NCBI RefSeq assembly: GCF_016773205.1
Contig: NZ_JAETWB010000010.1
Location: 1-64,000, forward strand
DNA length: 64,000 nt
Origin: Belnapia arida
Lineage (GTDB): Bacteria > Pseudomonadota > Alphaproteobacteria > Acetobacterales > Acetobacteraceae
Direction of reading: 5' to 3'
Shown: in pieces, positions 51,810 to 59,584 of the stretch
Layout: each line of letters begins with the position of its first letter
Position numbering within the stretch: position 1 is the stretch's first letter
The notes under the pieces: model-generated
Seen by the model: only the letters and a program-made list of their open reading frames with translations
Told to the model about the DNA's origin: nothing
Database searches by the model: none
Made by a program: the position numbers and the translations under genes

Positions 51810-52445
51810 TCAGCCCCCCACCGAGCCGCTCGCCGCGAGCGAGCGCTTCAGCCCGCGCGCGAGCGCCGCAAGCTGGCTTTCCACCGTCGCATCCACCAGC
51901 CCCGCATCGGTCTCAAGGATGCATCCTCCATCCTTCAGCCGTGGGTCGCCCACCACGTCCACATCCGTGCCGTGCAGGCTTGCGCCGACCAACTCGTCCA
52001 CCGCGGCCTGCAGCGCATCCACCCGCCCCGGCGCCACGCGGAGCCGCGCCAGCCGGCTGTGGGTCGCGAGCCGCAGCGCCTGCCGCGCCGTGCGCAGCGT
52101 TACCTCGCCAGGGTCGATCTCGCCGATGACCCGGCCGGCAATCTGAAGGGAGAGTTCGATGATCCGTCCTTCCGTCCGTGCCATTGCCGAGGCGGTGGCC
52201 TCGGCGATGTCGAAAAGCCGGTCCTGGATCTCGGTCGTCGCGGCGGCAAGGCCCGCCAGGCGCGCGGCCTCGCGCAGGGCATCGGCCTCGGCATGGGCGG
52301 CCGCGACGACCGAGGCCGCCTCAGCGCGTGCGGCGGCGAGGACTTCCTCCGCCTCCAGCAGGCGCGCGGCGGTGGCCGCGGGCAGGATGCTGCCGGGACC
52401 AAGCAGCCCGACGCCGCCGCCGTCTAGCGCGACCAGCCGAACCAT
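51810..52445 (-). CDS. sctL: T3SS ATPase stator SctL
   Basis: A 211-residue YscL/FliH-family protein with an N-terminal Ala-rich coiled coil (about 30-80, EAEEVLAAARAEAAS) and a C-terminal domain similar to V/F-type peripheral stalk subunits (IIELSLQIAGRVIGEI, LRVAPGRVDALQAAV). It links SctN to SctQ. It overlaps the sctK end by 22 bases. Confidence 0.88.
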   Translation of the reverse strand: MVRLVALDGGGVGLLGPGSILPAATAARLLEAEEVLAAARAEAASVVAAAHAEADALREAARLAGLAAATTEIQDRLFDIAEATASAMARTEGRIIELSLQIAGRVIGEIDPGEVTLRTARQALRLATHSRLARLRVAPGRVDALQAAVDELVGASLHGTDVDVVGDPRLKDGGCILETDAGLVDATVESQLAALARGLKRSLAASGSVGG

Positions 52446-53110
52446 GCCGGCGCCTCCTCCCGGAACAGACGGCGCAGGGCCGCGAGCGCGGCCGGTCCCT
52501 GGTCGCTCTCACGGCACGCCCCGATGATCGCCTCCCAGACCGGCTTCGGGGCACGCAGACCGAAGCGCGCCAGCACAGGCGCCGGCATGTCCCCCAAGGC
52601 CAGCCCCAGCAGTCGCGCTCCGGGCGCCAGCATGTCATCGGAGGCCGGCGCCGCATCCAACGCCTCGACCAGCGCCGCCGACGGCCTGGGCAACAGCGCA
52701 CATCGGCCAAAGGCGAGGGACCAGGCGCGTTCGCCGAGCGCGGCGCGGGCCGCCGCCATCTCCGCCCTTCGCAGCAGGGTGGCGAGCGACGGCGCCGAGA
52801 GCCAAGCCGTACCCATGGCAACCACGTCGAGCAGCGCCGCCGGTGGCGCGAGGGCGAGCCGAGCGCCGGGCCGGTCGCGCATCACGGCGGCGATCGCATC
52901 CGCATCGCCATCCGCCACGGGCGCCAGCCACCTGCCGAGCGCCCCGCGCAGCGCAGGGTCGGCGAGCGCTGCCTCCGCCTCGATGGCGGTGCCGGGCCAG
53001 GATGGCAAGGACGCGGCATCCGCCCCGGCCGCGCCATCGGCCAGCAGCATCAGCATGGCATCCGCCCAAGGGGAATCCAGCCATTCGGGCGCTGCGGCGA
53101 GAAGGCTCAT
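52424..53110 (-). CDS. sctK: T3SS sorting platform adaptor SctK
   Basis: A 228-residue, Ala- and Leu-rich helical protein between sctJ and sctL, the standard place of SctK (YscK/OrgA family), which joins SctQ to SctD. Sequence similarity in this family is weak, so the call rests mainly on size and position. The start overlaps the sctJ stop by four bases. Confidence 0.78.
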   Translation of the reverse strand: MSLLAAAPEWLDSPWADAMLMLLADGAAGADAASLPSWPGTAIEAEAALADPALRGALGRWLAPVADGDADAIAAVMRDRPGARLALAPPAALLDVVAMGTAWLSAPSLATLLRRAEMAAARAALGERAWSLAFGRCALLPRPSAALVEALDAAPASDDMLAPGARLLGLALGDMPAPVLARFGLRAPKPVWEAIIGACRESDQGPAALAALRRLFREEAPAWFGWSR

Positions 53111-53859
53111 GTCAGCGCCGGCACCGTCGGCACCTTCGCGGCGTGCGCGCGCCGCCGGAGCAGCAGCGCAGCCAACGCGACATTGCCCAGCAACGCCGCC
53201 GCCAACGCACCGCCTATGCCGTAGAGCAGGAACGGCGGCAGGGTCGCAGCCACCGGAAAGACCGGGATGCGGGATGGCGCGTCGTCCGGCACCGCCCGTA
53301 CGAGCACCACGGAGACCCGCTCGTAGGACAGCCCCTCGATGCTGTTGACGACCAGCTCCTTGATCCGGGGCACCAGCACCTCGACGGCGGTGCTTGGCGC
53401 GTAGCGGATCATCACCGCTGCCGATGAGGGACGGGCGATGCCGGCCGAAGGGTCGTTGTTCGGCAGGACCACATGCACCCGCGCACTGAGGACACCGTCG
53501 ATCCCGGACAGGGTGCGGGAAAGTTCCTGCGTGATCCCGTACATATAGCGTACGCGCTCCTCCGCCGGCGAGGAAATCAGGCCCTCCTTGCGGAACAGGT
53601 CGCCGATGTTGGCGTAGCGATCACGCGGCAGCCCGGCGACGTTCAAAAGGTCGACCGCATCGGACACGCGGCCGGATTCGACCCGCAGAGAAATGCCGCC
53701 CCGGCCCGTCGCCTTCTCGGCCGAGATGCCGGCGCGCAACAGCAAGGCAAGCATGTCGTTCGCCTCACGCTCCGGCAGCGTTCCGTAGAGCTCGACCTTG
53801 CCGCAGCCGCCGAGCGCCAGCATCAGCGCGAGGAGCAGCGCGAGTGGATTTCGCCGCAT
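53107..53859 (-). CDS. sctJ: T3SS inner-ring lipoprotein SctJ
   Basis: A 250-residue YscJ/PrgK/FliF-type lipoprotein. The signal peptide ends in the lipobox LGGC with Cys19, followed by the family opening VELYGTLPEREANDMLALLL and the two ring-building domains (GRVSDAVDLLNVAGLPR, LSGIDGVLSARVHVVLP). One C-terminal membrane helix lies near 205-235. The start at 53859 is the residue that begins the signal peptide; the frame is open further upstream. Confidence 0.95.
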   Translation of the reverse strand: MRRNPLALLLALMLALGGCGKVELYGTLPEREANDMLALLLRAGISAEKATGRGGISLRVESGRVSDAVDLLNVAGLPRDRYANIGDLFRKEGLISSPAEERVRYMYGITQELSRTLSGIDGVLSARVHVVLPNNDPSAGIARPSSAAVMIRYAPSTAVEVLVPRIKELVVNSIEGLSYERVSVVLVRAVPDDAPSRIPVFPVAATLPPFLLYGIGGALAAALLGNVALAALLLRRRAHAAKVPTVPALT

Positions 53860-53876
53860 GGCCGGCACGGCCCTGG

Positions 53877-54314
53877 TCACTGGTTCTTCAGGAAGGTATC
53901 CAGCGTGCTGGTGGCCTTGCCCGTCACCTTGCCGAGCAGGTCCTGCTCCATCGTCACCTGCGTGATGGAGTACTGCATGCGCAGAAGCTCCGCCGGGTCC
54001 ATGCCGCCGGTCGATGGAGCATGCAGGCCAGACTCCACTTGGTTCACAGCACCCTCGAACTTGCGGCTCATGCCTTCCAGGCCACGCAGAATCTTGTCGC
54101 CGGCGCATTCACCCGCGGGCGCCGGCCCGTGCAGGTCCGCGCCCATCGCCTCCGGCGCCGGTGTCGGCGGCGCGCCCGCCTGGCCACCCGACAGCGCGGC
54201 CTGCATTCTCTCCACCGCCTCGGGCGAGGCCGTTGCCGCCCGGGGCGCGCTTGCACCTGCTGCCTGCGTCAGCGCATCACCGGCCGTGCCTGCCGCCAGA
54301 TGTTCGATTGGCAT
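53877..54314 (-). CDS. sctI: T3SS inner rod protein SctI
   Basis: A 145-residue protein whose C-terminal 40 residues form the helix typical of YscI/PrgJ (LLRMQYSITQVTMEQDLLGK, then TLDTFLKNQ). The N-terminal part is Ala/Pro-rich. It anchors the needle in the export gate. The ATG at 54314 has GGAGG five bases upstream. Confidence 0.88.
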   Translation of the reverse strand: MPIEHLAAGTAGDALTQAAGASAPRAATASPEAVERMQAALSGGQAGAPPTPAPEAMGADLHGPAPAGECAGDKILRGLEGMSRKFEGAVNQVESGLHAPSTGGMDPAELLRMQYSITQVTMEQDLLGKVTGKATSTLDTFLKNQ

Positions 54315-54347
54315 GATGTCCTCCTTCAATGCCGCGCCGGGCATGTC

Positions 54348-54701
54348 TCAAGGTTTCGCCGACAGCAGCGCGGCCGCTGCGGGATCGCCACCACGGTGCT
54401 GCGCCCGCGCCGCCGTTGCATCGGCCTCCGAGCCATGCCCCGCGAGCCGCAGCGCCAGCACGAGGAAGGCCGCTCCGTATCCGTCGCCAGCCTCCGCCAG
54501 GGGCCGCAATCCGGCGACGGCGTCCTCCGCCCGGCCATCGGTCAGCGCCGCGAGCGCCGACCCGATCCGAACCTCGAGCGATCCCGGCCGTGCCGCCTCC
54601 AGCCCCACGAGGATACAGCGTGCCTGGTCCGTACGACCTTGCGTGCAAGCGATGAAAGCAAGTTCGGTCAACAGACGGCGCACCTCTACCGACATGTCCA
54701 T
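54348..54701 (-). CDS. YscG-like TPR chaperone of the needle
   Basis: A 117-residue TPR-like helical protein (RRLLTELAFIACTQGRTDQARCIL, AVAGLRPLAEAGDG in separate helices) that resembles YscG/PscG, the partner of YscE in binding the needle subunit. It is the first gene of the 21-gene leftward operon, just downstream of the AT-rich promoter region. GGAAGGA lies seven bases before the ATG at 54701; an ATG at 54722 is an unlikely alternative. Confidence 0.7.
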   Translation of the reverse strand: MDMSVEVRRLLTELAFIACTQGRTDQARCILVGLEAARPGSLEVRIGSALAALTDGRAEDAVAGLRPLAEAGDGYGAAFLVLALRLAGHGSEADATAARAQHRGGDPAAAALLSAKP

Positions 54702-54722
54702 CAATATTTCCTTCCAAGACAC

Positions 54723-54851
54723 GCGGTGGCAAGGTTCTTCCTTTTTCTATCATCTGAAATACCACAAATAGTATTGACAAATACTTTTGTTAGATGAAAT
54801 GTTTCATATGCTCTATTGTCACGGTCAACATCCATACCCTTGGGAGCAGGC
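54723..54851. promoter_or_regulatory. AT-rich divergent promoter region of the T3SS operons
   Basis: About 130 bases clearly richer in A+T than the rest of the window. It separates the long leftward T3SS operon from the rightward chaperone-lipoprotein-transglycosylase operon. A perfect -35 hexamer TTGACA sits at 54774-54779 on the plus strand, with only a weak -10 (aaatgt) at 17 bp. The near-palindrome atgaaa-TG-tttcat (54794-54807) lies next to it and may be an activator or repressor site. Confidence 0.55.
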
Positions 54852-55265
54852 GTGAAAGACTCTTTCCTGGAACACGTCGCCTTCATCGCGCTCGGCCGCA
54901 GGGATGCGGTTCCTCCGCATGCCACGTCGTTCCAGTTCATGGTCGACGGCCTCCCCATCCTGGCGGAGACATCCGGGAAGGTCGTCGCGCTCACCGCCAC
55001 GCTGCTGCCGGCGCTTCCCGACGATGCGCAGCTGCGCACCATGCTGTCGCTGCGCGCGGCATCGCGGTACCGCTTCAGTGGTGCGCTGAGCAGCGACGAC
55101 GCGGGCCGCCTCCTGCTGAACGGCAGCGTCAGTGCCGAGGAAGATGTCGGCGAGCAGCTTTCGCGTTTCTGCAATGCGGCAGCGTACTGGGCCGCCCGGA
55201 GCAAGCGCCTCGCGCAGGCTGCGCCCGCGAGGCCAGCGCTGCCGCCGTCGATGATCTTCCCATGA
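54852..55265 (+). CDS. Putative T3SS chaperone (class I-like)
   Basis: A 137-residue protein starting with GTG after GGGAGCAGG. The pattern is that of CesT-fold chaperones: an N-terminal helix (DSFLEHVAFIALG), a central sheet (SFQFMVDGLPILAE, VVALTATLLP) and a C-terminal helix (VGEQLSRFCNAAAYWAARSK). No exact family is recognisable. It overlaps the lipoprotein gene by four bases. It might serve one of the early substrates or translocators. Confidence 0.5.
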   Translation: MKDSFLEHVAFIALGRRDAVPPHATSFQFMVDGLPILAETSGKVVALTATLLPALPDDAQLRTMLSLRAASRYRFSGALSSDDAGRLLLNGSVSAEEDVGEQLSRFCNAAAYWAARSKRLAQAAPARPALPPSMIFP

Positions 55266-55633
55266 GCGAAGCCCCGATCCAGCGCCGTGCCGCTGTGGCG
55301 AGACACGTTGCGGCGCGCCTGTGGCCGAGGGGTGTCGTGCGGGGCCTGGGGGCCCCTGTCCTGTTGGCCTGCCTCGCGGCCTGCACGCAGTCGCGGCCAA
55401 CCTTTCTCGCCGATGGCCGGCCAGCCTACCTGGTTACCTGCACCGACCTTTCGGCCGGGTACGATCGCTGCCTCCGGCACGCCGGGGAGATTTGCGGGCC
55501 CTCCGGCTATCTGTTGTACGATTGGCAAGGCTATCCCCTCCTCGCCACACGGTCTGGCCGGATGATGACAGCGCCGCGTCCGGTCCTGGACGATAGTGCG
55601 GAGCGGAGGATCCTTGTCGGATGCCGGCGCTGA
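55262..55633 (+). CDS. Small lipoprotein in the T3SS locus
   Basis: A 123-residue protein with a lipobox-like LAAC (Cys41) after the hydrophobic segment APVLLACLAA. The region before it is longer and more basic than usual. The mature part of about 80 residues has four more Cys (VTCTDL, RCLRH, EICGPSG, VGCRR) and an LYDWQGYPLL segment. It could be a secretin pilot protein, but this is only suggested by its place between T3SS operons, and the secretin here has its own lipobox. It overlaps its neighbours on both sides. Confidence 0.6.
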   Translation: MSEAPIQRRAAVARHVAARLWPRGVVRGLGAPVLLACLAACTQSRPTFLADGRPAYLVTCTDLSAGYDRCLRHAGEICGPSGYLLYDWQGYPLLATRSGRMMTAPRPVLDDSAERRILVGCRR

Positions 55634-56403
55634 GGGTTGCGCGCGGCGGGCTGGTGGCGATCGCGCTGGCCGCTCCATCGGCTGCGGCCCTCGCCGCCGG
55701 TGCGGATCATCAGGCTTGCGAGGCGGCGATCCGGGCGGCCGAACAGCGGTATGGAATTCCGACAGGCCTGCTGACCGCAATCGGCAAGGTGGAGAGCGGC
55801 GTCCTGGATGACGCAGGGCAGCGCCGGCCTTGGCCCTGGTCCGTCAATGCGCAAGGGGCGGGCCGCATCTTCGCCAGTCGGGATGAGGCCGTGGGCTGGG
55901 TGTCGGCCCTGCGTGCCAGCGGCGTCACCTCGATCGATGTAGGCTGCCTCCAGGTCAATCTTCGCCACCACCCCGCAGCCTTTGCCACGACGGAACAGGC
56001 TTTCGATCCGGCGGCCAATGCCGACTACGCCGCGCGCTTCCTCTCCTCGCTCCGTTCGGGCGGCACCGCCTTGTTGGACGAGGGTTGGCTGCGGGCCGCG
56101 GGGCACTACCACTCGAGCACCGGGGCCCTGTCGCTGCCCTACCGGCGCCTTGTCGAGCAAGCCTATGGGATGCCGGTGGCGAATGGCCCCGTCGTTTTGC
56201 TGCGCGTCGTCGCAGCCCCCTCGCCTACGCTCGCGGCAAGGCCGGCGCGGGTTGCCGTGAACCGCGACGAGGCGAGGCGCAGGCTCAAGGCCGCATTGCT
56301 CGTGGCCGGAGTGGGGCGGCACGCCTCGGGTGCGGATCGCCTCGCCACTCTCCTCGGTCTCGGCAGCCATTCCGTTGGGCCTGTCATGGCCGGCCGGCGC
56401 TAA
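55621..56403 (+). CDS. T3SS-associated lytic transglycosylase
   Basis: A 260-residue periplasmic SLT-type enzyme. A signal peptide (LVAIALAAPSAAALAAG) is followed by the catalytic Glu58 in IGKVESGV, then CLQVNLRHHPAAF, matching the family GLMQIN-type motif, and AAGHYHSSTG. It opens peptidoglycan so that the secretion apparatus can cross it. The C-terminal 90 residues are Ala/Arg-rich. The gene overlaps the lipoprotein gene by 13 bases and is convergent with the secretin gene. Confidence 0.85.
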   Translation: MPALRVARGGLVAIALAAPSAAALAAGADHQACEAAIRAAEQRYGIPTGLLTAIGKVESGVLDDAGQRRPWPWSVNAQGAGRIFASRDEAVGWVSALRASGVTSIDVGCLQVNLRHHPAAFATTEQAFDPAANADYAARFLSSLRSGGTALLDEGWLRAAGHYHSSTGALSLPYRRLVEQAYGMPVANGPVVLLRVVAAPSPTLAARPARVAVNRDEARRRLKAALLVAGVGRHASGADRLATLLGLGSHSVGPVMAGRR

Positions 56404-56632
56404 CCTGCCGTCAGCCATGGCGGAGGCGGCCAGGGCATGCTGCGCCGGACAGGTTCAGCGGGTAGACGTCGTTCCCGTCAATGAGCGTCCCGGACATCGG
56501 CCATCCCCGCATGAGGGGGAGACATGCCGTCGGTCAGTTACCTGGCGCCACGGAAATTAAGGGAATTCCAGGTCGCCGGATCGAATGAAACCGGTGAGGG
56601 AATGAAGGCCTGCCCGAGCAACGACGCCACGT

Positions 56633-58804
56633 TCATTGCAGCGTGTGCATGGGTGGCGCGGCGACCGAAGGCAGCGTCGGACGCAATATGGGTGGTCCAA
56701 CGCGATCCGCCACATCCGGGGCGAGCGCGCCCATCTTCTCGCGCAAAGCTTCCACAAGATCCCGCATGCCCGCTCCGTCCTCGACGATTCGGGGCGTCAG
56801 CAGCACCAGCAACTCGGTCCGCTCCTCCACCTCCTGCCGCGTACCGAATAGCGGGCCCAGCAGCGGCAGGGAGGAGAGAACCGGGATGCCTGTCCTGTCC
56901 CGGGTCGAACGGTCGCGCATCAGCCCGCCCAGTGCGATGGTATCGCCGTTCCTGACCTGAATCGAACTCTGCAGCCGGCGCAGCTGGATAGTCGGCGAGT
57001 TGATCGTGGAGCTGCTCGTCGTCACCGCGTCGCTCACCTCTTGGAACAGGTCGAGCGACACGCCCCCGCCCGGGCTGACGCGTGCACGCACGGCCAGGAT
57101 CACGCCGGTATCCCGCAAGTCCACCGAAGAGACGATTGGCGCGCCGCTCGCCTGCGTGCTCTGGGACGTTTGGGTCAGGACGGGGATCTGATTTCCCACC
57201 TGAAGCGTCGCAGTCTCATTGTCGAGCACCAGCACGCGGGGGGCGGAAACCACCTTCACCTGGGTGATCGCGCTCAGGGCCTGCAGCGTGAGCCCGATGT
57301 TGCGGGCCGACAGCACGTAGGAGAACCCGCCGGCCAGGGGGGCGAGTGGCGTTGCCACGTCGAGCAGGCTGCTGCCCGAGCGAAGCGAATAGTCTAGCCC
57401 GTAGCGCAGGGTCTCGTTGAGCGACACCTCGGCAATGACGGCCTCGATGAAGACCTGTCGCGGCCGGATGTCCAGGCGCCGGATCGCTCGCTCAACGATG
57501 GCGGAATCCGTCGGCGTCGCGAGGACGATGAGCGAATTCCGGCCGCTATCCGCCTGGATGCGCACCGGCCCCGACAGCCCCAGCTCCGCCGCGACCTGCG
57601 CCGCCGTGGGCGGCGCGCCGATCGCAACCGTGGGGTTTGGCCCCGGGGCAGCGTCGGGCGGCAGGCTGGCCGGCATCGCGGACATGCCGCCCGGTACGCG
57701 GCTGCCGAGGCTGCTGCCCGTCGGCCCGGACGGTCCGACCGCGAGGGCACCGAAATTCCCGGCCGGATTCGTCGGGCCGGTCGCAACGCCGGGGCCTCCG
57801 AAGGTGCGGGACAAGACATCAGCCAGCTCTCCCGCGCGCCGGTACTGCAACGGGTAGACTGTGACGCTGGCCGAGGCTCCCGCACCAGTGTCGAGCTGCG
57901 TGATGGTCCGCCGTACCCGCGCCAGCAGCGCCGGCTGGTCGGTCACCACCAGGATGGCATTCAGCCGCTCCACCGCCGTCAGCTGCAGGCCGCCACGGCG
58001 CCCGTTGAAGATCACCTCAAGCTCCCGCAGCACGGCCGCCGGTGCGGCATTGGTGAGTGGGTAGAGGCCGAAGGAGCGGTTCTGCATGGTGTCGACGTCG
58101 AAAAGCCGCACCAGCTCCTCCATGCTCGCGCTCCGGTCGGCCGGACCGGAGATGAGCACGCCCCGTCCACCGGGATCCGCGGCGACGCTGACACCTGGCG
58201 GAAGGTTCCGTTGCAGCACTTCCAACACATCCGCCGTCTGCGCATAGCGCAGCGGAATCACCTGGGTCCCGGTGCGCCCGGGACCGTTGGGGCCATCCAG
58301 CAACGCCAGCCGCGCCACGCGCACCCGGCCATCGGGCGTGGCGGCAAGTCCCGCGCCCGCCGCGGCGAGGGCACGGTCCAGCAATGCCGGTATGCCGGGC
58401 ACGGGAACCGCGCCATCGGTCTGCAAGGTGATGCGGCCGGTCACGTCCTGATCGACCTCGGCCGTTAGACCAAGGATACTCGCGAGCACGTCGCGCGCGA
58501 CCTGGGCCGCAGGCATGTTGACGTAGTCGAGCTGGACGCGGCGGTCGCCGGTGACGGCTGGCAGGACCCGCGCGGCTGGCCGCGTCACCATGCTGGCCGC
58601 AGGCGTGGTGCCGATGCTCTCGAAACCGCCGGTTCGCGCGCGCGCCGGTGACGGTGTGAGGGCTGCGCCGGCACCGGGATCGGCGACGAAGGAGGTTGTG
58701 CCGTTCGACGTCAGGGTTCCACGTTCGACAACACCTTCAGATTGGATGCAGCCAGCGGAGCCCAGGGCCAGCAGTCCGGCAAGGATCCTTGTTACGCTAC
58801 GCAA
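56633..58804 (-). CDS. sctC: Secretin SctC with type II-like N-domains
   Basis: A 723-residue outer-membrane secretin. A lipobox ends the signal peptide (GSAGC, Cys19). Four N-domains follow: N0 (about 88-165, VQLDYVNMPAAQVARDVLAS), N1 (TQVIPLRYAQTADVLEVL), N2 (FGLYPLTNAAPAAVLRELEV) and N3 (VTVYPLQYRRAGELADVL) with a Gly/Pro-rich insert. The C-terminal beta-barrel has FIEAVIAEVSLNETLRYG, VGNQIPVLT and GIPVLSSLPLLGPLFG. T3SS secretins usually have N0, N1 and N3; four N-domains and a lipobox are type II (GspD) traits. No other gsp gene is present, so it most likely serves this T3SS. Confidence 0.85.
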   Translation of the reverse strand: MRSVTRILAGLLALGSAGCIQSEGVVERGTLTSNGTTSFVADPGAGAALTPSPARARTGGFESIGTTPAASMVTRPAARVLPAVTGDRRVQLDYVNMPAAQVARDVLASILGLTAEVDQDVTGRITLQTDGAVPVPGIPALLDRALAAAGAGLAATPDGRVRVARLALLDGPNGPGRTGTQVIPLRYAQTADVLEVLQRNLPPGVSVAADPGGRGVLISGPADRSASMEELVRLFDVDTMQNRSFGLYPLTNAAPAAVLRELEVIFNGRRGGLQLTAVERLNAILVVTDQPALLARVRRTITQLDTGAGASASVTVYPLQYRRAGELADVLSRTFGGPGVATGPTNPAGNFGALAVGPSGPTGSSLGSRVPGGMSAMPASLPPDAAPGPNPTVAIGAPPTAAQVAAELGLSGPVRIQADSGRNSLIVLATPTDSAIVERAIRRLDIRPRQVFIEAVIAEVSLNETLRYGLDYSLRSGSSLLDVATPLAPLAGGFSYVLSARNIGLTLQALSAITQVKVVSAPRVLVLDNETATLQVGNQIPVLTQTSQSTQASGAPIVSSVDLRDTGVILAVRARVSPGGGVSLDLFQEVSDAVTTSSSTINSPTIQLRRLQSSIQVRNGDTIALGGLMRDRSTRDRTGIPVLSSLPLLGPLFGTRQEVEERTELLVLLTPRIVEDGAGMRDLVEALREKMGALAPDVADRVGPPILRPTLPSVAAPPMHTLQ

Positions 58805-58946
58805 GGCGCCTCCGAACCATCTCGTTACAGCAGTGTCCTCCAGTAACCGGCCGGAAGGAAGCAGGCCCTACGGTGAAGTGACCGCATCAGCGCATTCCCC
58901 GGGCGGACATGGCTCCGCAGTCCGGCCGGGTCAGGCTGGATGGGCG

Positions 58947-59558
58947 TTACTGCCCGAGCTTGTCGATCACGTCGCTCGTACCCTTGTCGGTCTTTTGCAG
59001 CGTGTTGGAGATCATGTCATAGGCCTGGCTGCGCTTGTCCATCAGCCCCTGAAGCCGCACCATGTCCATCTGTGACGTGCTGTTCGCCGTGTCCACGGCC
59101 GACTTCATCGATTGCAGGCTTTGGTCGACCTGGGCTTGCGTCTGGTCGCTCCAGGCCTGGCCGCTGGACACGCCATTATCATAGGCCCACTGACCCACGC
59201 TCTCCTGCTGCCCGTCGGAGTTGGTGAACTCGACATTGTACGGGTTGACCTTGCTCGTCGTATCGTTCGGGCGTGCGTTGCGAAGTGCGTTCATGGCGGC
59301 GTTCGCGTCCTGCAGCCACTTGTTGCGCTTCTCCACATCCTTCATCTGGTCGCTGATCTGCTGATCGAGAATGTCGCCGCGCTCGAACTGCACGGCCATG
59401 ATCAGATCCTCGATGTTCGAGCTTCCGCCGAACTGGTTCGAGGCGCCCATCGCGGCATTGTAGATGTTGGAATAGGCAGGGGTGGGGTCGCTGGCCTCCT
59501 GCTGCGCCGAGGGAGGAATGTTGACCGGACCGTGCATGATCTTGAAGTCGTTGGGCAT
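58947..59558 (-). CDS. sctA: EspA-like needle tip/filament protein
   Basis: A 203-residue secreted protein with no signal peptide, long helices (SNIEDLIMAVQFERGDIL, KDVEKRNKWLQDANAAMNALR) and a C-terminal helix close to that of the needle subunit encoded at 39132. Its size, helix pattern and place beside the translocator genes fit the EspA/SseB group, which extends the needle. The ATG at 59558 has GGAGAA upstream. It could also be a LcrV-like tip protein, but it is short for that. Confidence 0.65.
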   Translation of the reverse strand: MPNDFKIMHGPVNIPPSAQQEASDPTPAYSNIYNAAMGASNQFGGSSNIEDLIMAVQFERGDILDQQISDQMKDVEKRNKWLQDANAAMNALRNARPNDTTSKVNPYNVEFTNSDGQQESVGQWAYDNGVSSGQAWSDQTQAQVDQSLQSMKSAVDTANSTSQMDMVRLQGLMDKRSQAYDMISNTLQKTDKGTSDVIDKLGQ

Positions 59559-59584
59559 CGTTCTTCTCCGTTCGTTTGCCAGCC

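Noticed and set aside
56633-58804. A stand-alone type II secretion system
   Set aside because: The secretin looks GspD-like, but no gspE, F, G or L gene is in the window and it sits beside the translocator operon, so a T3SS role is more likely.
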